Shown here piece after piece: positions 25,500-33,071 of a stretch of 54,159 nt of DNA. Source of the stretch: Endozoicomonas gorgoniicola (GTDB lineage: Bacteria > Pseudomonadota > Gammaproteobacteria > Pseudomonadales > Endozoicomonadaceae); contig NZ_JAPFCC010000002.1 of assembly GCF_025562715.2 (NCBI RefSeq), positions 1 to 54,159 on the forward strand, given 5' to 3'. Made by a program: the position numbers and the translations under genes. Position 1 is the first letter of the stretch, and each line of letters begins with the position of its first letter. Under the pieces are notes generated by a model. That model made no database searches, had not been told where the DNA came from, and saw nothing but the letters and a program-made list of their open reading frames with translations.

Positions 25500-26497
25500 T
25501 ACGAGAATCCTCGATCCTTCTTATCTGCAAAATGATTGAATGCAGACCCAAAGTCGCTTAACCCATCATCCCGGTTGGTTGACTGTGTTTTTGCCGGGAT
25601 AGTGGCTGCGTCTTTCAGTCGCTGGTTGCGTTTGTTCTGGATTACCTTGGCCTTCTTGCTGGCTGCTTCCGCAGTGCGGGATGCCTTAAACTGGTCCAGC
25701 ATCCAGATAACATCTTCGGTGCTGCCTGTTTCATTGATCCGGCGTACAGCGTTGGGCTGGTTGTCCATCCAGCTGGCAAACTCAGGGGCATTCACTACCT
25801 CACTGACATCAGGATGAGCGGCGTTGATTGCGGCTATGTGATCGTCGGTGACTCGCTGTTGTTGCGCCTGTTCTGTGGTGTGTGACTGCTGCTTCAGAGC
25901 GTTCAGCTCTTCCTGCAACTGGTTAATGGTGGACTGTTGCTGAACCAGTGCGGAATGAGCTTCCGGCGAATAGTCCTTCACCTCTTCCAAATCCAGTCCA
26001 TTAACATCCGTGACAGAAGTGTCAGCGGCATTGTGCTGCGGCTGACGTTTTCCGTCGGGTTTCTGCGTATTCGCTGCTTCCAGCTGCCGACGCAGACCGG
26101 CAATCTCTTCCTGAGCGGAGGACAGCTGTCGCTTGGAGTCCTCAGCCTGACGCTGGTAGGCATGAACCCGACCGTTGACCGACTTGTATTTCTGCTCCCA
26201 GTCGTCTGTTACTGCTTCGGTGTCGTCTGCTGCTTCTTGTCCGGCTTCAGCTTCTGACTCTGCCTCTTCCCTGTCGGCTTCCTGCTCCGATACCTGGTCA
26301 TCAGTGTGATCTCCCGCTCCAGCCTGCTGTTCCTGTTCGTCTACTTCAGCGGTGTCCTGATCGCCGGTAGCTTCTTCTGAAGCGCTAGCCTCTTCTGAAA
26401 CGTTGGCTTCTTCAGGTTGACGGCCTTCAGCAAACGCATCAAAGGCAGAACTGAATTCCTGATTGTCCTGATCGGTAACAGTCTGTTCCTCACTCAT
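25499..26497 (-). CDS. Scaffolding / head assembly protein
   Basis: This 332-residue protein has an extremely acidic N-terminal third (EEANVSEEASASEEATGDQD), a long coiled coil (SKRQLSSAQEEIAGLRRQLE, about 125-205) and a basic C-terminal tail with KKAKVIQNKRNQRLKD. Acidic-coiled coil-basic order immediately upstream of the capsid gene is characteristic of podovirus scaffolds. It overlaps the capsid start by one base. Confidence 0.8.
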   Translation of the reverse strand: MSEEQTVTDQDNQEFSSAFDAFAEGRQPEEANVSEEASASEEATGDQDTAEVDEQEQQAGAGDHTDDQVSEQEADREEAESEAEAGQEAADDTEAVTDDWEQKYKSVNGRVHAYQRQAEDSKRQLSSAQEEIAGLRRQLEAANTQKPDGKRQPQHNAADTSVTDVNGLDLEEVKDYSPEAHSALVQQQSTINQLQEELNALKQQSHTTEQAQQQRVTDDHIAAINAAHPDVSEVVNAPEFASWMDNQPNAVRRINETGSTEDVIWMLDQFKASRTAEAASKKAKVIQNKRNQRLKDAATIPAKTQSTNRDDGLSDFGSAFNHFADKKDRGFS

Positions 26498-26538
26498 TCC
26501 CTTTTCCTCGGTTAGCGGCTGTTAAAGCGGCCAATTGC

Positions 26539-26733
26539 TCAGTACTGAACAGTGCCGGTCAGGTTGCGCCTGACGTCCGGCTCTGCCAGTTTCATCAACT
26601 CATCCAGTGCAGCAATGATTCCACGCTGCTTGTCGCTCTGGTTGTCCGCAATCAAACGGGCAACAGCCTGGTTCCTTTTTTCCTGCGCCCAGTGTTCGAC
26701 GGCTTTCCAGTCAGCGGAGTGCTTGTTAATCAT
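26539..26733 (-). CDS. Small head-operon protein, unrecognised
   Basis: This 64-residue helical protein (DWKAVEHWAQEKRNQAVARL) lies between portal and scaffold genes, sharing one base with the portal stop. Similar tiny ORFs occupy this spot in related phages. No function can be assigned. Confidence 0.65.
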   Translation of the reverse strand: MINKHSADWKAVEHWAQEKRNQAVARLIADNQSDKQRGIIAALDELMKLAEPDVRRNLTGTVQY

Positions 26734-28772
26734 CAGATGCCACTGCCTGTTTCTGACTTCAAATTCATTTCGTTCTGCTTTAGGGTGCCATTCAGTGCGG
26801 CAATATCCCGTTGCGCCTGAACCCTTGTCTGCTCAATGCCCAGCTTTTGCTCCAGCTCTGCCAGCTTCATATCGTTACTGGCGGCGATGCGGTACATTTC
26901 CAGCTCTTTAGCCTGCTCCAGCTTCTGCACTTCCAGCTGCTGCCTGAACTGCTGATCCTGCTGCTTCATCTGCATATCCATCTGGGCAGCCATCAGGGCA
27001 GGGTCTTGCCCGGCGTTCTGTTCGTTCTCCTGAACCTTCTCTTCGTCGATCAGGATATCGGACGCCGTGACCTGCATAGACTTCACTACTTCAGGTACCA
27101 GCTTGCTGTAGTCGGTACGCTTTCTGAACTCAGGATCATTGCCCGCCAGTTGCAGGTAGCTCATCAATGCCTGGGACTGCACTTCCTTCAACAACAGCAC
27201 ACTGGAACCTCTAGCCTTTACCTGAAAGTCGCCTTTGATGTCCGGTCTGGAGTGATACTGCATGTGAAAGTCGTAGAACCGCTTGATAGTGGGAATAATC
27301 ACGCAGTCGTCAAAGTTCTTAACCGGGTCCTGAAAGACTGTCATTGCTGCATTAGCCAGTAATGCCATGCCGCCGTGGGTCTTGGTCATGCTCTGGTCTT
27401 GCTCGCCCTGGGCGATTAGCGGAATATTCCCTTCTTCGTCCGCTGCCTGACTGGCCAGTTCCAGTACTGCGGCTATCTGCGACTGATTACAGTCAATATT
27501 GAACACTTCAAACGGTCTGAAGTTGCCGTCTATGGCAATATTCTTTTTCTTCTTCCAGACCTTGCGGGGAGCCAGTCGCCAGTCACCGTCTACCGGATCA
27601 ATGGCATCCTCATCAATAACAATCTGGGGACCCGCCGACAGACCGGCGTTATCAAACAGCATTCGCCATGCGGCATTAACCCCGGTTTGCGGGTGACGTA
27701 TCTGGTACGGCACGCCAAAGCCAAAAATACAGCTGTCATCCCTTTCCCAGTTGAAGACAGAGTAAGGGCTGTCTTCCGTGTCCTGCGGATGCAGCACAGC
27801 TTTTAATACCTTGCCGCCTGCAAACCAGACAATGCCCTGAATCTCAGTCAGTGAGTCCCGCTCATCACCCTCGTCAAAGGCACAACCGCACACTTCCAGA
27901 TCGGCTTTTTTAATGGGACCGTGATACTCCCAGACTTCATACAGGCTGGAACTCTTCACAGAATCCACGCCGGTAATTTCCCGCAGTTCTGCCGTATGAT
28001 CCTGAACCGAATGGGTGCTTCTGGCTTCCTGCTCCAGCAACTCTTTAACAGACGACTGGATCACGCCATTCAGCTTGGCAAACTCCCTCAGTCGTCTTTT
28101 TGTCCAGCGATGGCGTTCAAACTCGAACTCAACATCTTCCTTGCAGGTGGCGGACATGTCTGGGTAATAGTCCCAGGGGCTGACCCGCTCGATACCGGCT
28201 CTTGGTTCTGTCACCACCTGAAGAGCATGAATACCGTCTTCATTGGTCACCCATGCCTTGCGGGTACGGTTCACCACGACCGGACCTTTCAGAATTCCGG
28301 TACCCAGATCAACAGCATCACTGACCACCCTACGCCCTTTGGCATAGTATTCAGCCTCAGTCAGGTCGTCCTCAATCTGCCGGTTCATGCCTTTGGCAGC
28401 TTCCTTGGCTTCATCCATGGCCTGTTGCAAGGCTTCCTGCTGAACTGCCTGTAGGTCGCTAATGGTCTGCGGAACAGGCGTTGGCTCAATGCCGTAATTT
28501 CGGTCATCAGTCGGAAACAGCATCCGGGCTAACTGGGCTTTTGCTACACGACACTTTGGTCTTGTCTCATTGCGGAACAGCTTGGAACCGCCAGCCTGAT
28601 CCAGTTTTGTTTTCAAGTCAGGCTCATAATCGCCGTGCTTCTGTCGGGAGTCTTTCAGCCAGCGTTGTTCAATGCTGCTGCGTTTGGAGGCGTTATCCTC
28701 ACAGAGTTTTTGCAGCTCCTGCCCCAGATGATCCAGCTGCTCAATCTGCTTTTCCGTTAATGTCTGTTCCAT
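26733..28772 (-). CDS. Portal protein (P22-like)
   Basis: This 679-residue portal starts at LTEKQIEQLDHLGQELQKLC, with WLKDSRQKHGDYEPDLKTKL and a core containing RVSPWDYYPDMSAT and ERDDSCIFGFGVPYQIRHPQ. The C-terminal 120 residues form a long Q/E-rich barrel helix (MDMQMKQQDQQFRQQLEVQK), as in P22-type portals. Length and place directly after terL fit. It shares one base with terL's stop and one with the next gene. Confidence 0.88.
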   Translation of the reverse strand: MEQTLTEKQIEQLDHLGQELQKLCEDNASKRSSIEQRWLKDSRQKHGDYEPDLKTKLDQAGGSKLFRNETRPKCRVAKAQLARMLFPTDDRNYGIEPTPVPQTISDLQAVQQEALQQAMDEAKEAAKGMNRQIEDDLTEAEYYAKGRRVVSDAVDLGTGILKGPVVVNRTRKAWVTNEDGIHALQVVTEPRAGIERVSPWDYYPDMSATCKEDVEFEFERHRWTKRRLREFAKLNGVIQSSVKELLEQEARSTHSVQDHTAELREITGVDSVKSSSLYEVWEYHGPIKKADLEVCGCAFDEGDERDSLTEIQGIVWFAGGKVLKAVLHPQDTEDSPYSVFNWERDDSCIFGFGVPYQIRHPQTGVNAAWRMLFDNAGLSAGPQIVIDEDAIDPVDGDWRLAPRKVWKKKKNIAIDGNFRPFEVFNIDCNQSQIAAVLELASQAADEEGNIPLIAQGEQDQSMTKTHGGMALLANAAMTVFQDPVKNFDDCVIIPTIKRFYDFHMQYHSRPDIKGDFQVKARGSSVLLLKEVQSQALMSYLQLAGNDPEFRKRTDYSKLVPEVVKSMQVTASDILIDEEKVQENEQNAGQDPALMAAQMDMQMKQQDQQFRQQLEVQKLEQAKELEMYRIAASNDMKLAELEQKLGIEQTRVQAQRDIAALNGTLKQNEMNLKSETGSGI

Positions 28773-29494
28773 CAGTAGCCCGCTGTGCTGTCGGCAATGC
28801 CTGTTCTGATTCGGTGTTGCTGAACCGGTTTGGTAATAGCCTGCTTGATACCCATGCAGAGATAACGCAGGGCATCCATCAAGTGATCGTCTTCCTTGAC
28901 AATCAAACCTTTCTCGTTGCGATGGTAAAGCAGGTATTCCGCAATGGTGTATTGCAGGGTGCTGAAGAACTTCAGCCTGCCCGTTGAAAGACGCTGGTAG
29001 ACTTCCAGTATTCCGGCTTCTACCGCTTTGTTGGCTTTATAAAGCTGCAATCCCTGCTGAATGTACAAGTCCCAGAGTCGCCTGCCGTCGGTCTGGCTTC
29101 TGCCTCTGGCTGCCGTGTCAATAATGCCCGGTATCCATTCGCCCCTGGCTTTTACCGCTGAAGCGTGAACCGATGGCTCGGCCTGCCCCCGGTAATGCTC
29201 GGAGTAACAATAAATGATGTCGTTATCCCGATCCCATGCGCCCCAGATACCCGCTGTTTTCTTCCAGCCCACGTCAAAGCCGTAGGCTCTGGCGAAATGT
29301 TCAGGTACTGGGAAGGGCTTACAGACCACTTCCTTTTCAGGTACCGGATAAATCGCCCCTTCACCCAGCCCGGGAATACCTTTTCTTCGGGCATCCCGTT
29401 CATGGGGAAGGTAAGACGCTTCCAGATCAGCCTTAGCCTGTTCGTTCAGGTGTGGCACATCGTCCCAGCCTGCCTGAACCACATAGCGACTCAT
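28772..29494 (-). CDS. Terminase large subunit, nuclease half (separate frame)
   Basis: This 240-residue C-terminal part of terL starts MSRYVVQAGWDDVPHLNEQA, with the RNase H-like nuclease core: AYGFDVGWKKTAGIWGAWDR (catalytic D), IPGIIDTAARGRSQTDGRRL (second acidic strand) and KEDDHLMDALRYLCMG (third acidic cluster). It is shifted +1 relative to the ATPase half at 29505..30236. An ATG at 29494 preceded by AAGGGTG could start it independently; an in-frame TTG at 29515 overlaps the ATPase ORF. It may be a separate protein, a +1 frameshift product or the result of a single-base error. Confidence 0.8.
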   Translation of the reverse strand: MSRYVVQAGWDDVPHLNEQAKADLEASYLPHERDARRKGIPGLGEGAIYPVPEKEVVCKPFPVPEHFARAYGFDVGWKKTAGIWGAWDRDNDIIYCYSEHYRGQAEPSVHASAVKARGEWIPGIIDTAARGRSQTDGRRLWDLYIQQGLQLYKANKAVEAGILEVYQRLSTGRLKFFSTLQYTIAEYLLYHRNEKGLIVKEDDHLMDALRYLCMGIKQAITKPVQQHRIRTGIADSTAGY

Positions 29495-29504
29495 AGGACA
29501 CCCT

Positions 29505-30236
29505 TCATGGAACAATAGACTCCTGCTCTTTCTTGCTCTGCATGAAGGATTTCACCAACTGGGTCAGACCACTCAACGGGGTAAACGTCATAATCACAAT
29601 ACCGTCTGTAGTCATGGTTCGGGTCAGTGCTTCGGAGTACACATCGTGGGGAACTTCTTCATCCAGCCAGGCACCGTCCAGTTCAAAGCCCTGAAAGATT
29701 CGACGACCCTGATCGTAAGAACGCAGCTTCAACGACGAATAACCCCCGGCTTCACTTTTAACCTGCACTTCCTCATAAGCACCGGGCGTTCCCGCCTTGG
29801 TGACTGGCTTCTGATCCAGCCGGTCACGGGGTATCAAGCCGGTTCCCCATTCGTCAGTATCCCAGAGTCCGCCAAGCAGCTTTTTCTGAATGATGTCTCT
29901 GGTGGTTTGTGATGTGTCACCAGCGGCCAGAAACTGCACTGGCTTGTCAAACCGTCTGCCTTCCCACCAGTCCGGATAGTCGCAAGTCAGGTGCTGGGTG
30001 ACTTCATAGCCGCCACCGGATTCTGACTTACCTACCCGGTTACCCGCCATGAACAAACGCTCTTTATGAATGGCTCCGGCTTTAAAGAACTCCATATGTT
30101 TTTTATAGAGCTCTCTGCGCAGTGGTCCCGACTCAGGAAAATACCGGTTGATCTGATTGTACTTCTCACGCCTCGCCTGCTCTTCCAGCAGCTCAAGCAG
30201 CTCACGCTTTTCCGGTAAGCTCAGCGATGCGCTCAT
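29505..30236 (-). CDS. Terminase large subunit, ATPase half
   Basis: This 243-residue part carries a Walker A-type motif MAGNRVGKSESGG (about residue 62) and a Walker B-like LDGAWLDEEVPHDVYSEA (about 187), followed by the coupling motif VIMTFTPLSG. It ends QSKKEQESIVP at a TGA. In intact relatives the frame runs on into VVQAGWDDVPHL-type sequence, which here is in the +1 frame. The stop context is CCA-TGA. It should translocate DNA if joined to the nuclease half. Its start overlaps terS by 35 bp. Confidence 0.85.
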   Translation of the reverse strand: MSASLSLPEKRELLELLEEQARREKYNQINRYFPESGPLRRELYKKHMEFFKAGAIHKERLFMAGNRVGKSESGGGYEVTQHLTCDYPDWWEGRRFDKPVQFLAAGDTSQTTRDIIQKKLLGGLWDTDEWGTGLIPRDRLDQKPVTKAGTPGAYEEVQVKSEAGGYSSLKLRSYDQGRRIFQGFELDGAWLDEEVPHDVYSEALTRTMTTDGIVIMTFTPLSGLTQLVKSFMQSKKEQESIVP

Positions 30237-30672
30237 CTATTTCCTGCTCACTCAGGTCATCGAATGTGTGGGTATTAGTGTTCTTGTTTTCAGTCTTGAT
30301 GGCCGCCAGATCACCGTCCATCTTGTTCAGTTCCGCAATGGCAGAGATAGCCGCCTTGGCATCCACCATTGTTTTAACCATTGTGGCATCGTCGCCTTTG
30401 CCTTTTTGCGCCTCGACAGTATTCGAACAGGCTTCAATGATTTTTTTCAGCTGATCCCGTTTCCATTCAGCGGTAATGCCCAGGTCTTTTTTGATTTTTT
30501 TCTGACCTCTGGCGACAGAATCAGCGACCTTAACATTTCTCAACAGCCTGCTTGCTGTAGCTTCAGCCGTTTTTGCACTGTAACCGGCTGATATTGCCGC
30601 CTGAGTCGCATTGCCGCCATTGGCTAAGTACTCATCAACGAAACGCTGTTGTCTGTCGTTCAAACTCATCAC
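30202..30672 (-). CDS. terS: Terminase small subunit
   Basis: This 156-residue protein is of the Terminase_2 type. It starts LNDRQQRFVDEYLANGGNAT, continuing QAAISAGYSAKTAEATASRL, the DNA-recognition HTH; a helical oligomerisation part and a charged tail (DDLSEQEIDERIAELTG) follow. It lies directly before terL, as expected. ATG codons at 30672 and 30669 are both possible. Confidence 0.9.
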   Translation of the reverse strand: MMSLNDRQQRFVDEYLANGGNATQAAISAGYSAKTAEATASRLLRNVKVADSVARGQKKIKKDLGITAEWKRDQLKKIIEACSNTVEAQKGKGDDATMVKTMVDAKAAISAIAELNKMDGDLAAIKTENKNTNTHTFDDLSEQEIDERIAELTGKA

Positions 30673-30920
30673 AGACGCTCTATTAACCGATCCAATTTAG
30701 TCTCAATACTTTTAAGCTGACTCTTGAACTCTTCCCTGGCTTCCTTGTCTTGCTGGCGATCCCGTTCCTGTACTTCTTTCAGATGGGCGATATCTTTTGC
30801 ATTGCCGTCGATGCGCCGTTCGATGCCTCCACCCCAGAGGAAAAGGGAGGCAATAATCATTACGGTGCTGATAAGGTGGGTAATGTTCAATTTGCGGTCA
30901 AGATGCCAGTGCTCCATCAC
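30669..30920 (-). CDS. Small membrane protein with coiled coil (spanin- or holin-accessory-like)
   Basis: This 83-residue protein has one transmembrane segment (ITHLISTVMIIASLFLWGGG, about 13-32) and a periplasmic or cytoplasmic coiled coil (REEFKSQLKSIETKLDRLIE). It sits between holin and terS. The arrangement resembles an inner-membrane spanin without a recognisable outer partner. Overlaps on both sides (ATGA type) put it in the lysis operon. Confidence 0.65.
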   Translation of the reverse strand: MMEHWHLDRKLNITHLISTVMIIASLFLWGGGIERRIDGNAKDIAHLKEVQERDRQQDKEAREEFKSQLKSIETKLDRLIERL

Positions 30921-31333
30921 TTGCTACTCCTTGCCCTGACTACACCCTCAACTGCTCCACCGCCGAAGTAGAACCCTAAAATCAGAGAAAAGGGAAAGCC
31001 AAGCGTTTCGTTATTCCAGTCGGCTAGGGTTTTGGCAGCTTCGAGAACATTGTTGCTACTGCAAACTGCTTCAATTCCACAAGGCTCCATGAAAGCAGAG
31101 ATAACCAGCATCACTGCGCAGGTCATCCAGATCAGTACATAAGGAATACCGACAATAAGGGCCAGTAATCTTTGAGCCAGCTTGAAAGGTTCATACGCTT
31201 TCAGCAGCTTTAGAAAATGTTGGGACTTTTCTTCATTGGTGAAAAATGCTGCATCAATACCTTTGTAAATACCGTCTGCCGTTGTACTGATCGCCTTATC
31301 GCTGCCAAACAGTCTGCCAATAAAGCTCATCAT
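30917..31333 (-). CDS. Holin-like membrane protein
   Basis: This 138-residue protein has an amphipathic N-terminus (SFIGRLFGSDKAISTTADGI), a segment FKLAQRLLALIVGIPYVLIW leading into MTCAVMLVISAF (two membrane spans) and a C-terminal glycine-rich segment (FPFSLILGFYFGGGAVEGVV). This matches the three-span phage holin family usually annotated '3TM holin'. It lies in the lysis cluster, downstream of the DUF5675 gene. Confidence 0.75.
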   Translation of the reverse strand: MMSFIGRLFGSDKAISTTADGIYKGIDAAFFTNEEKSQHFLKLLKAYEPFKLAQRLLALIVGIPYVLIWMTCAVMLVISAFMEPCGIEAVCSSNNVLEAAKTLADWNNETLGFPFSLILGFYFGGGAVEGVVRARSSK

Positions 31334-31725
31334 GGGTACTCCGGCTGTTTGACTGTGATGCGAATCTGGAACTCATCCGGCAGGAAAGCCCGGAGTTCGT
31401 TGATGGCATTTTCTGAATTGATCACCATGTATTCCTGGCTGGACAATACTTTACCCACCGCAATACAGCCCTGGACATTCCTTGCCCAGTTGCCCTGATG
31501 GATCAGTATGTAAGAACGCTCTGGTACGTCCTGCAATTCCCAAACGTCTTTGAACCGGTTGCCGTTGAATGGCTTGCAGTCATAAACGCCTTCAGGAATA
31601 CAGCTTTCAAAGGGTTTATTGCCTAGCCACGGACGCTCAATGGTGGCGAATGTATGAAAGCCGGGTACATGCAGCTGCCCTATCGTGCAGTGGGGCAGAT
31701 AGGCACGTTCCAATGTGATAAGCAT
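31330..31725 (-). CDS. DUF5675-family protein in endolysin position
   Basis: This 131-residue protein starts LITLERAYLPHCTIGQLHVP, continues FHTFATIERPWLGNKPFESC and IPEGVYDC, with YILIHQGNWARNVQGCIAVG. This is the full DUF5675 pattern, in which conserved H and C residues (IHxGN...GCI) recall an active site. DUF5675 genes are common in phage lysis clusters but their biochemistry is not established to my knowledge. It is the first gene of the late operon and begins only 14 bp after a minus-strand terminator. No lysozyme, amidase or transglycosylase gene is seen. Confidence 0.75.
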   Translation of the reverse strand: MLITLERAYLPHCTIGQLHVPGFHTFATIERPWLGNKPFESCIPEGVYDCKPFNGNRFKDVWELQDVPERSYILIHQGNWARNVQGCIAVGKVLSSQEYMVINSENAINELRAFLPDEFQIRITVKQPEYP

Positions 31726-31738
31726 GATGATCCGGAAT

Positions 31739-31775
31739 AAAAAAACTCCCGAGCAAGCAAACGCCTGACGGGAGT
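31739..31775 (-). terminator. Intrinsic terminator just before the late operon
   Basis: On the minus strand ACTCCCG (31775..31769) pairs with CGGGAGT (31751..31745), followed by seven T. The first late gene starts at 31725, so expression must read through this terminator. That implies antitermination. Confidence 0.8.
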
Positions 31776-31788
31776 CGTATTGTAAGAA

Positions 31789-31816
31789 CTCCCGCGTGCA
31801 ACAGCAGAGGCGGGAG
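31789..31816 (-). other. Second hairpin with the same stem sequence
   Basis: CTCCCGC (31789..31795) and GCGGGAG (31810..31816) form a stem almost identical to that of the terminator at 31745..31775, 13 bp away. It has only a short T-run. It may be a pause or antitermination element. Confidence 0.5.
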
Positions 31817-31962
31817 CCGTGTTATTGGTGCTGCGCCGGACGGACCTGAACGCAGTCTTGAAGCCCGATGCCGAAGCAGAGCGGGAACTCTGTACTGGAA
31901 TCCACTTGATCGGCTCAAGTAGCCAGGGCTTACAGGTCGAGCCTTGCCGAACTCCAGAAACG

Positions 31963-31993
31963 AAAACGCCCCGACTGCAAAACAATCAGGGCG
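31963..31993 (-). terminator. Probable terminator of the second TA-like unit
   Basis: On the minus strand CGCCC (31993..31989) pairs with GGGCG (31971..31967), followed by TTTT. It lies downstream of the unit 32971 to 32050. Confidence 0.5.
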
Positions 31994-32049
31994 CAAATAC
32001 TTCAACTCTGACTATAAAGTTATCACTGGATCACTGAAGTTGCAAACCG

Positions 32050-32187
32050 TTAACTGAACTCAGGGCGATAGTTTTTCTTGCGTGAGTCACTGAGCTCTTT
32101 TTTTGACAGCATAAGCAAACATTTCAGGTCTTTCTCGGTCATTTTCAAAGCCTGCTTCTTGCTGTTTTTTTTCTTGTCTGGTTTCAT
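32050..32187 (-). CDS. Small lysine-rich protein, unrecognised
   Basis: This 45-residue ORF (KPDKKKNSKKQALKMTEKDL onward, ending KKNYRPEFS) starts at an ATGA overlap with the stop of the HTH antitoxin-like gene. That translational coupling is the main support. It is strongly basic and too short for a family call. Confidence 0.45.
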   Translation of the reverse strand: MKPDKKKNSKKQALKMTEKDLKCLLMLSKKELSDSRKKNYRPEFS

Positions 32188-32630
32188 GCTGCCTGAATCT
32201 CCACATCCCAGCCTTCACCGGTTTCCACAAGGTTCAGCACCAGTTCATGATACTGCCTGTCCAGTTCTGCCAGTTTATTAAGAATACCTGCAACAGCACC
32301 TTCACCGATGGATTCCATATATAAATCCCTGATAGCCTTGTCCGCCAGCACGGGGATTGCTTGAGTTCCTTTTTCCCACATAGCAATAATCTGGTCGGAC
32401 TTATCCAACAAATTACCCAAAGCCTTCTGGGACAAGTCCAGCTCTATCCTCAGGAAGCGAAACTCTTTAGCTTGCAGCGGAGCTTCCATGTTGACCAGCC
32501 CTTTAGCGATAGCCATGTGCAGGCCGTCCATGTCATGGATCGAAATACCTTCACCGGAAGGCGAGCTGTTCTTTTGATAGCCGTTCTTCAGGTAAATATT
32601 ATCCAGCCCACAAGCGGTATAATGGTACAT
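32184..32630 (-). CDS. HTH antitoxin-like partner (pair 2)
   Basis: This 148-residue protein starts MYHYTACGLDNIYLKNGYQK, has ISIHDMDGLHMAIAKGLVN and an HTH (FLRIELDLSQKALGNLLDKS, then MWEKGTQAIPVLADKAI). It aligns end to end with the pair-1 protein at 1548..1991. The start at 32630 is chosen by homology with pair 1 and by an AGGG upstream; the longer frame back to 32765 runs through the toxin-like gene. It lies two bases after that gene. Confidence 0.7.
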   Translation of the reverse strand: MYHYTACGLDNIYLKNGYQKNSSPSGEGISIHDMDGLHMAIAKGLVNMEAPLQAKEFRFLRIELDLSQKALGNLLDKSDQIIAMWEKGTQAIPVLADKAIRDLYMESIGEGAVAGILNKLAELDRQYHELVLNLVETGEGWDVEIQAA

Positions 32631-32632
32631 AA

Positions 32633-32971
32633 TCAACCCTCCCATGTGGTGATCACCAAGCAAGTCGTGTTTTCTCTTTGCACAACCTTTGCTACTACAG
32701 TAATTTTCACTCCGGCTGTTACACGAGATAACCTGCACCTCCAGCCTTTCTCCTGATCGGTACACCAGGTTACATCGCCAATCTGTTCACCATTCTTGAG
32801 TACATTCAAAATTTGCCGGGTAGTGACTTCCCTTTCCTGCATACGCAACAGGGCATGATCAAGAAAGTCCAGATTATGAGATTCATCTTTTGCAATTCTG
32901 GCAATCTCTTGCCTTACTTCACCTGCTTTTATGAAAGGCAAGGTGACAACCTTACTGGTGCGGTTTGTCAT
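32633..32971 (-). CDS. DUF4258-family toxin-like protein (pair 2)
   Basis: This 112-residue protein has the DUF4258 core HALLRMQEREVTTRQILNVL at about residues 39-58, then WRCRLSRVTAGVKITVVAKV. It parallels the pair-1 protein (HAKERMLERGVSNRQVFDVL). It is first in its operon, behind a 19-bp palindrome. The pair interrupts the stretch between the early operon and the late leader. Confidence 0.7.
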   Translation of the reverse strand: MTNRTSKVVTLPFIKAGEVRQEIARIAKDESHNLDFLDHALLRMQEREVTTRQILNVLKNGEQIGDVTWCTDQEKGWRCRLSRVTAGVKITVVAKVVQRENTTCLVITTWEG

Positions 32972-32991
32972 AATCAGGTTCTCAATGCTAC

Positions 32992-33010
32992 ACCTATAAT
33001 TATTATAGGT
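32992..33010. promoter_or_regulatory. Palindromic operator/promoter of the second DUF4258/HTH pair
   Basis: ACCTATAAT-T-ATTATAGGT is a perfect 19-bp palindrome 21 bp upstream of the toxin-like start. It contains TATAAT in -10 orientation on the minus strand. Its central 15-mer CTATAATTATTATAG matches in layout the CTATCAAAATGATAG upstream of pair 1. Confidence 0.7.
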
Positions 33011-33071
33011 AAACGGGGTACTTGCTAGATTATAACGATATATAAATACCTACTTTTTGTAACTATTAATT

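Larger units (their letters stand above)
31726..32049 (-). promoter_or_regulatory. Late-operon leader with three hairpins
   Basis: This 324-bp gap precedes the entire leftward late operon. Three minus-strand hairpins are visible (31963..31993, 31789..31816, 31739..31775). It has no convincing ORF or tRNA. By analogy with the lambda pR'-tR' region it should contain the late promoter and a Q-type antitermination target. No promoter could be picked with confidence. Confidence 0.5.

Noticed and set aside
31800..31960. Possible tRNA or structured RNA in the late leader
   Set aside because: Scanned by eye for acceptor stem, anticodon arm and a GTTCRA T-loop on both strands; no consistent cloverleaf found. 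Unrecognised structured RNA is not excluded.
31637..32005. 122-residue minus-strand ORF across the late leader
   Set aside because: It spans the terminators and overlaps the start of DUF5675, has a composition rich in R, P, S and L typical of antisense frames, and no start signal.
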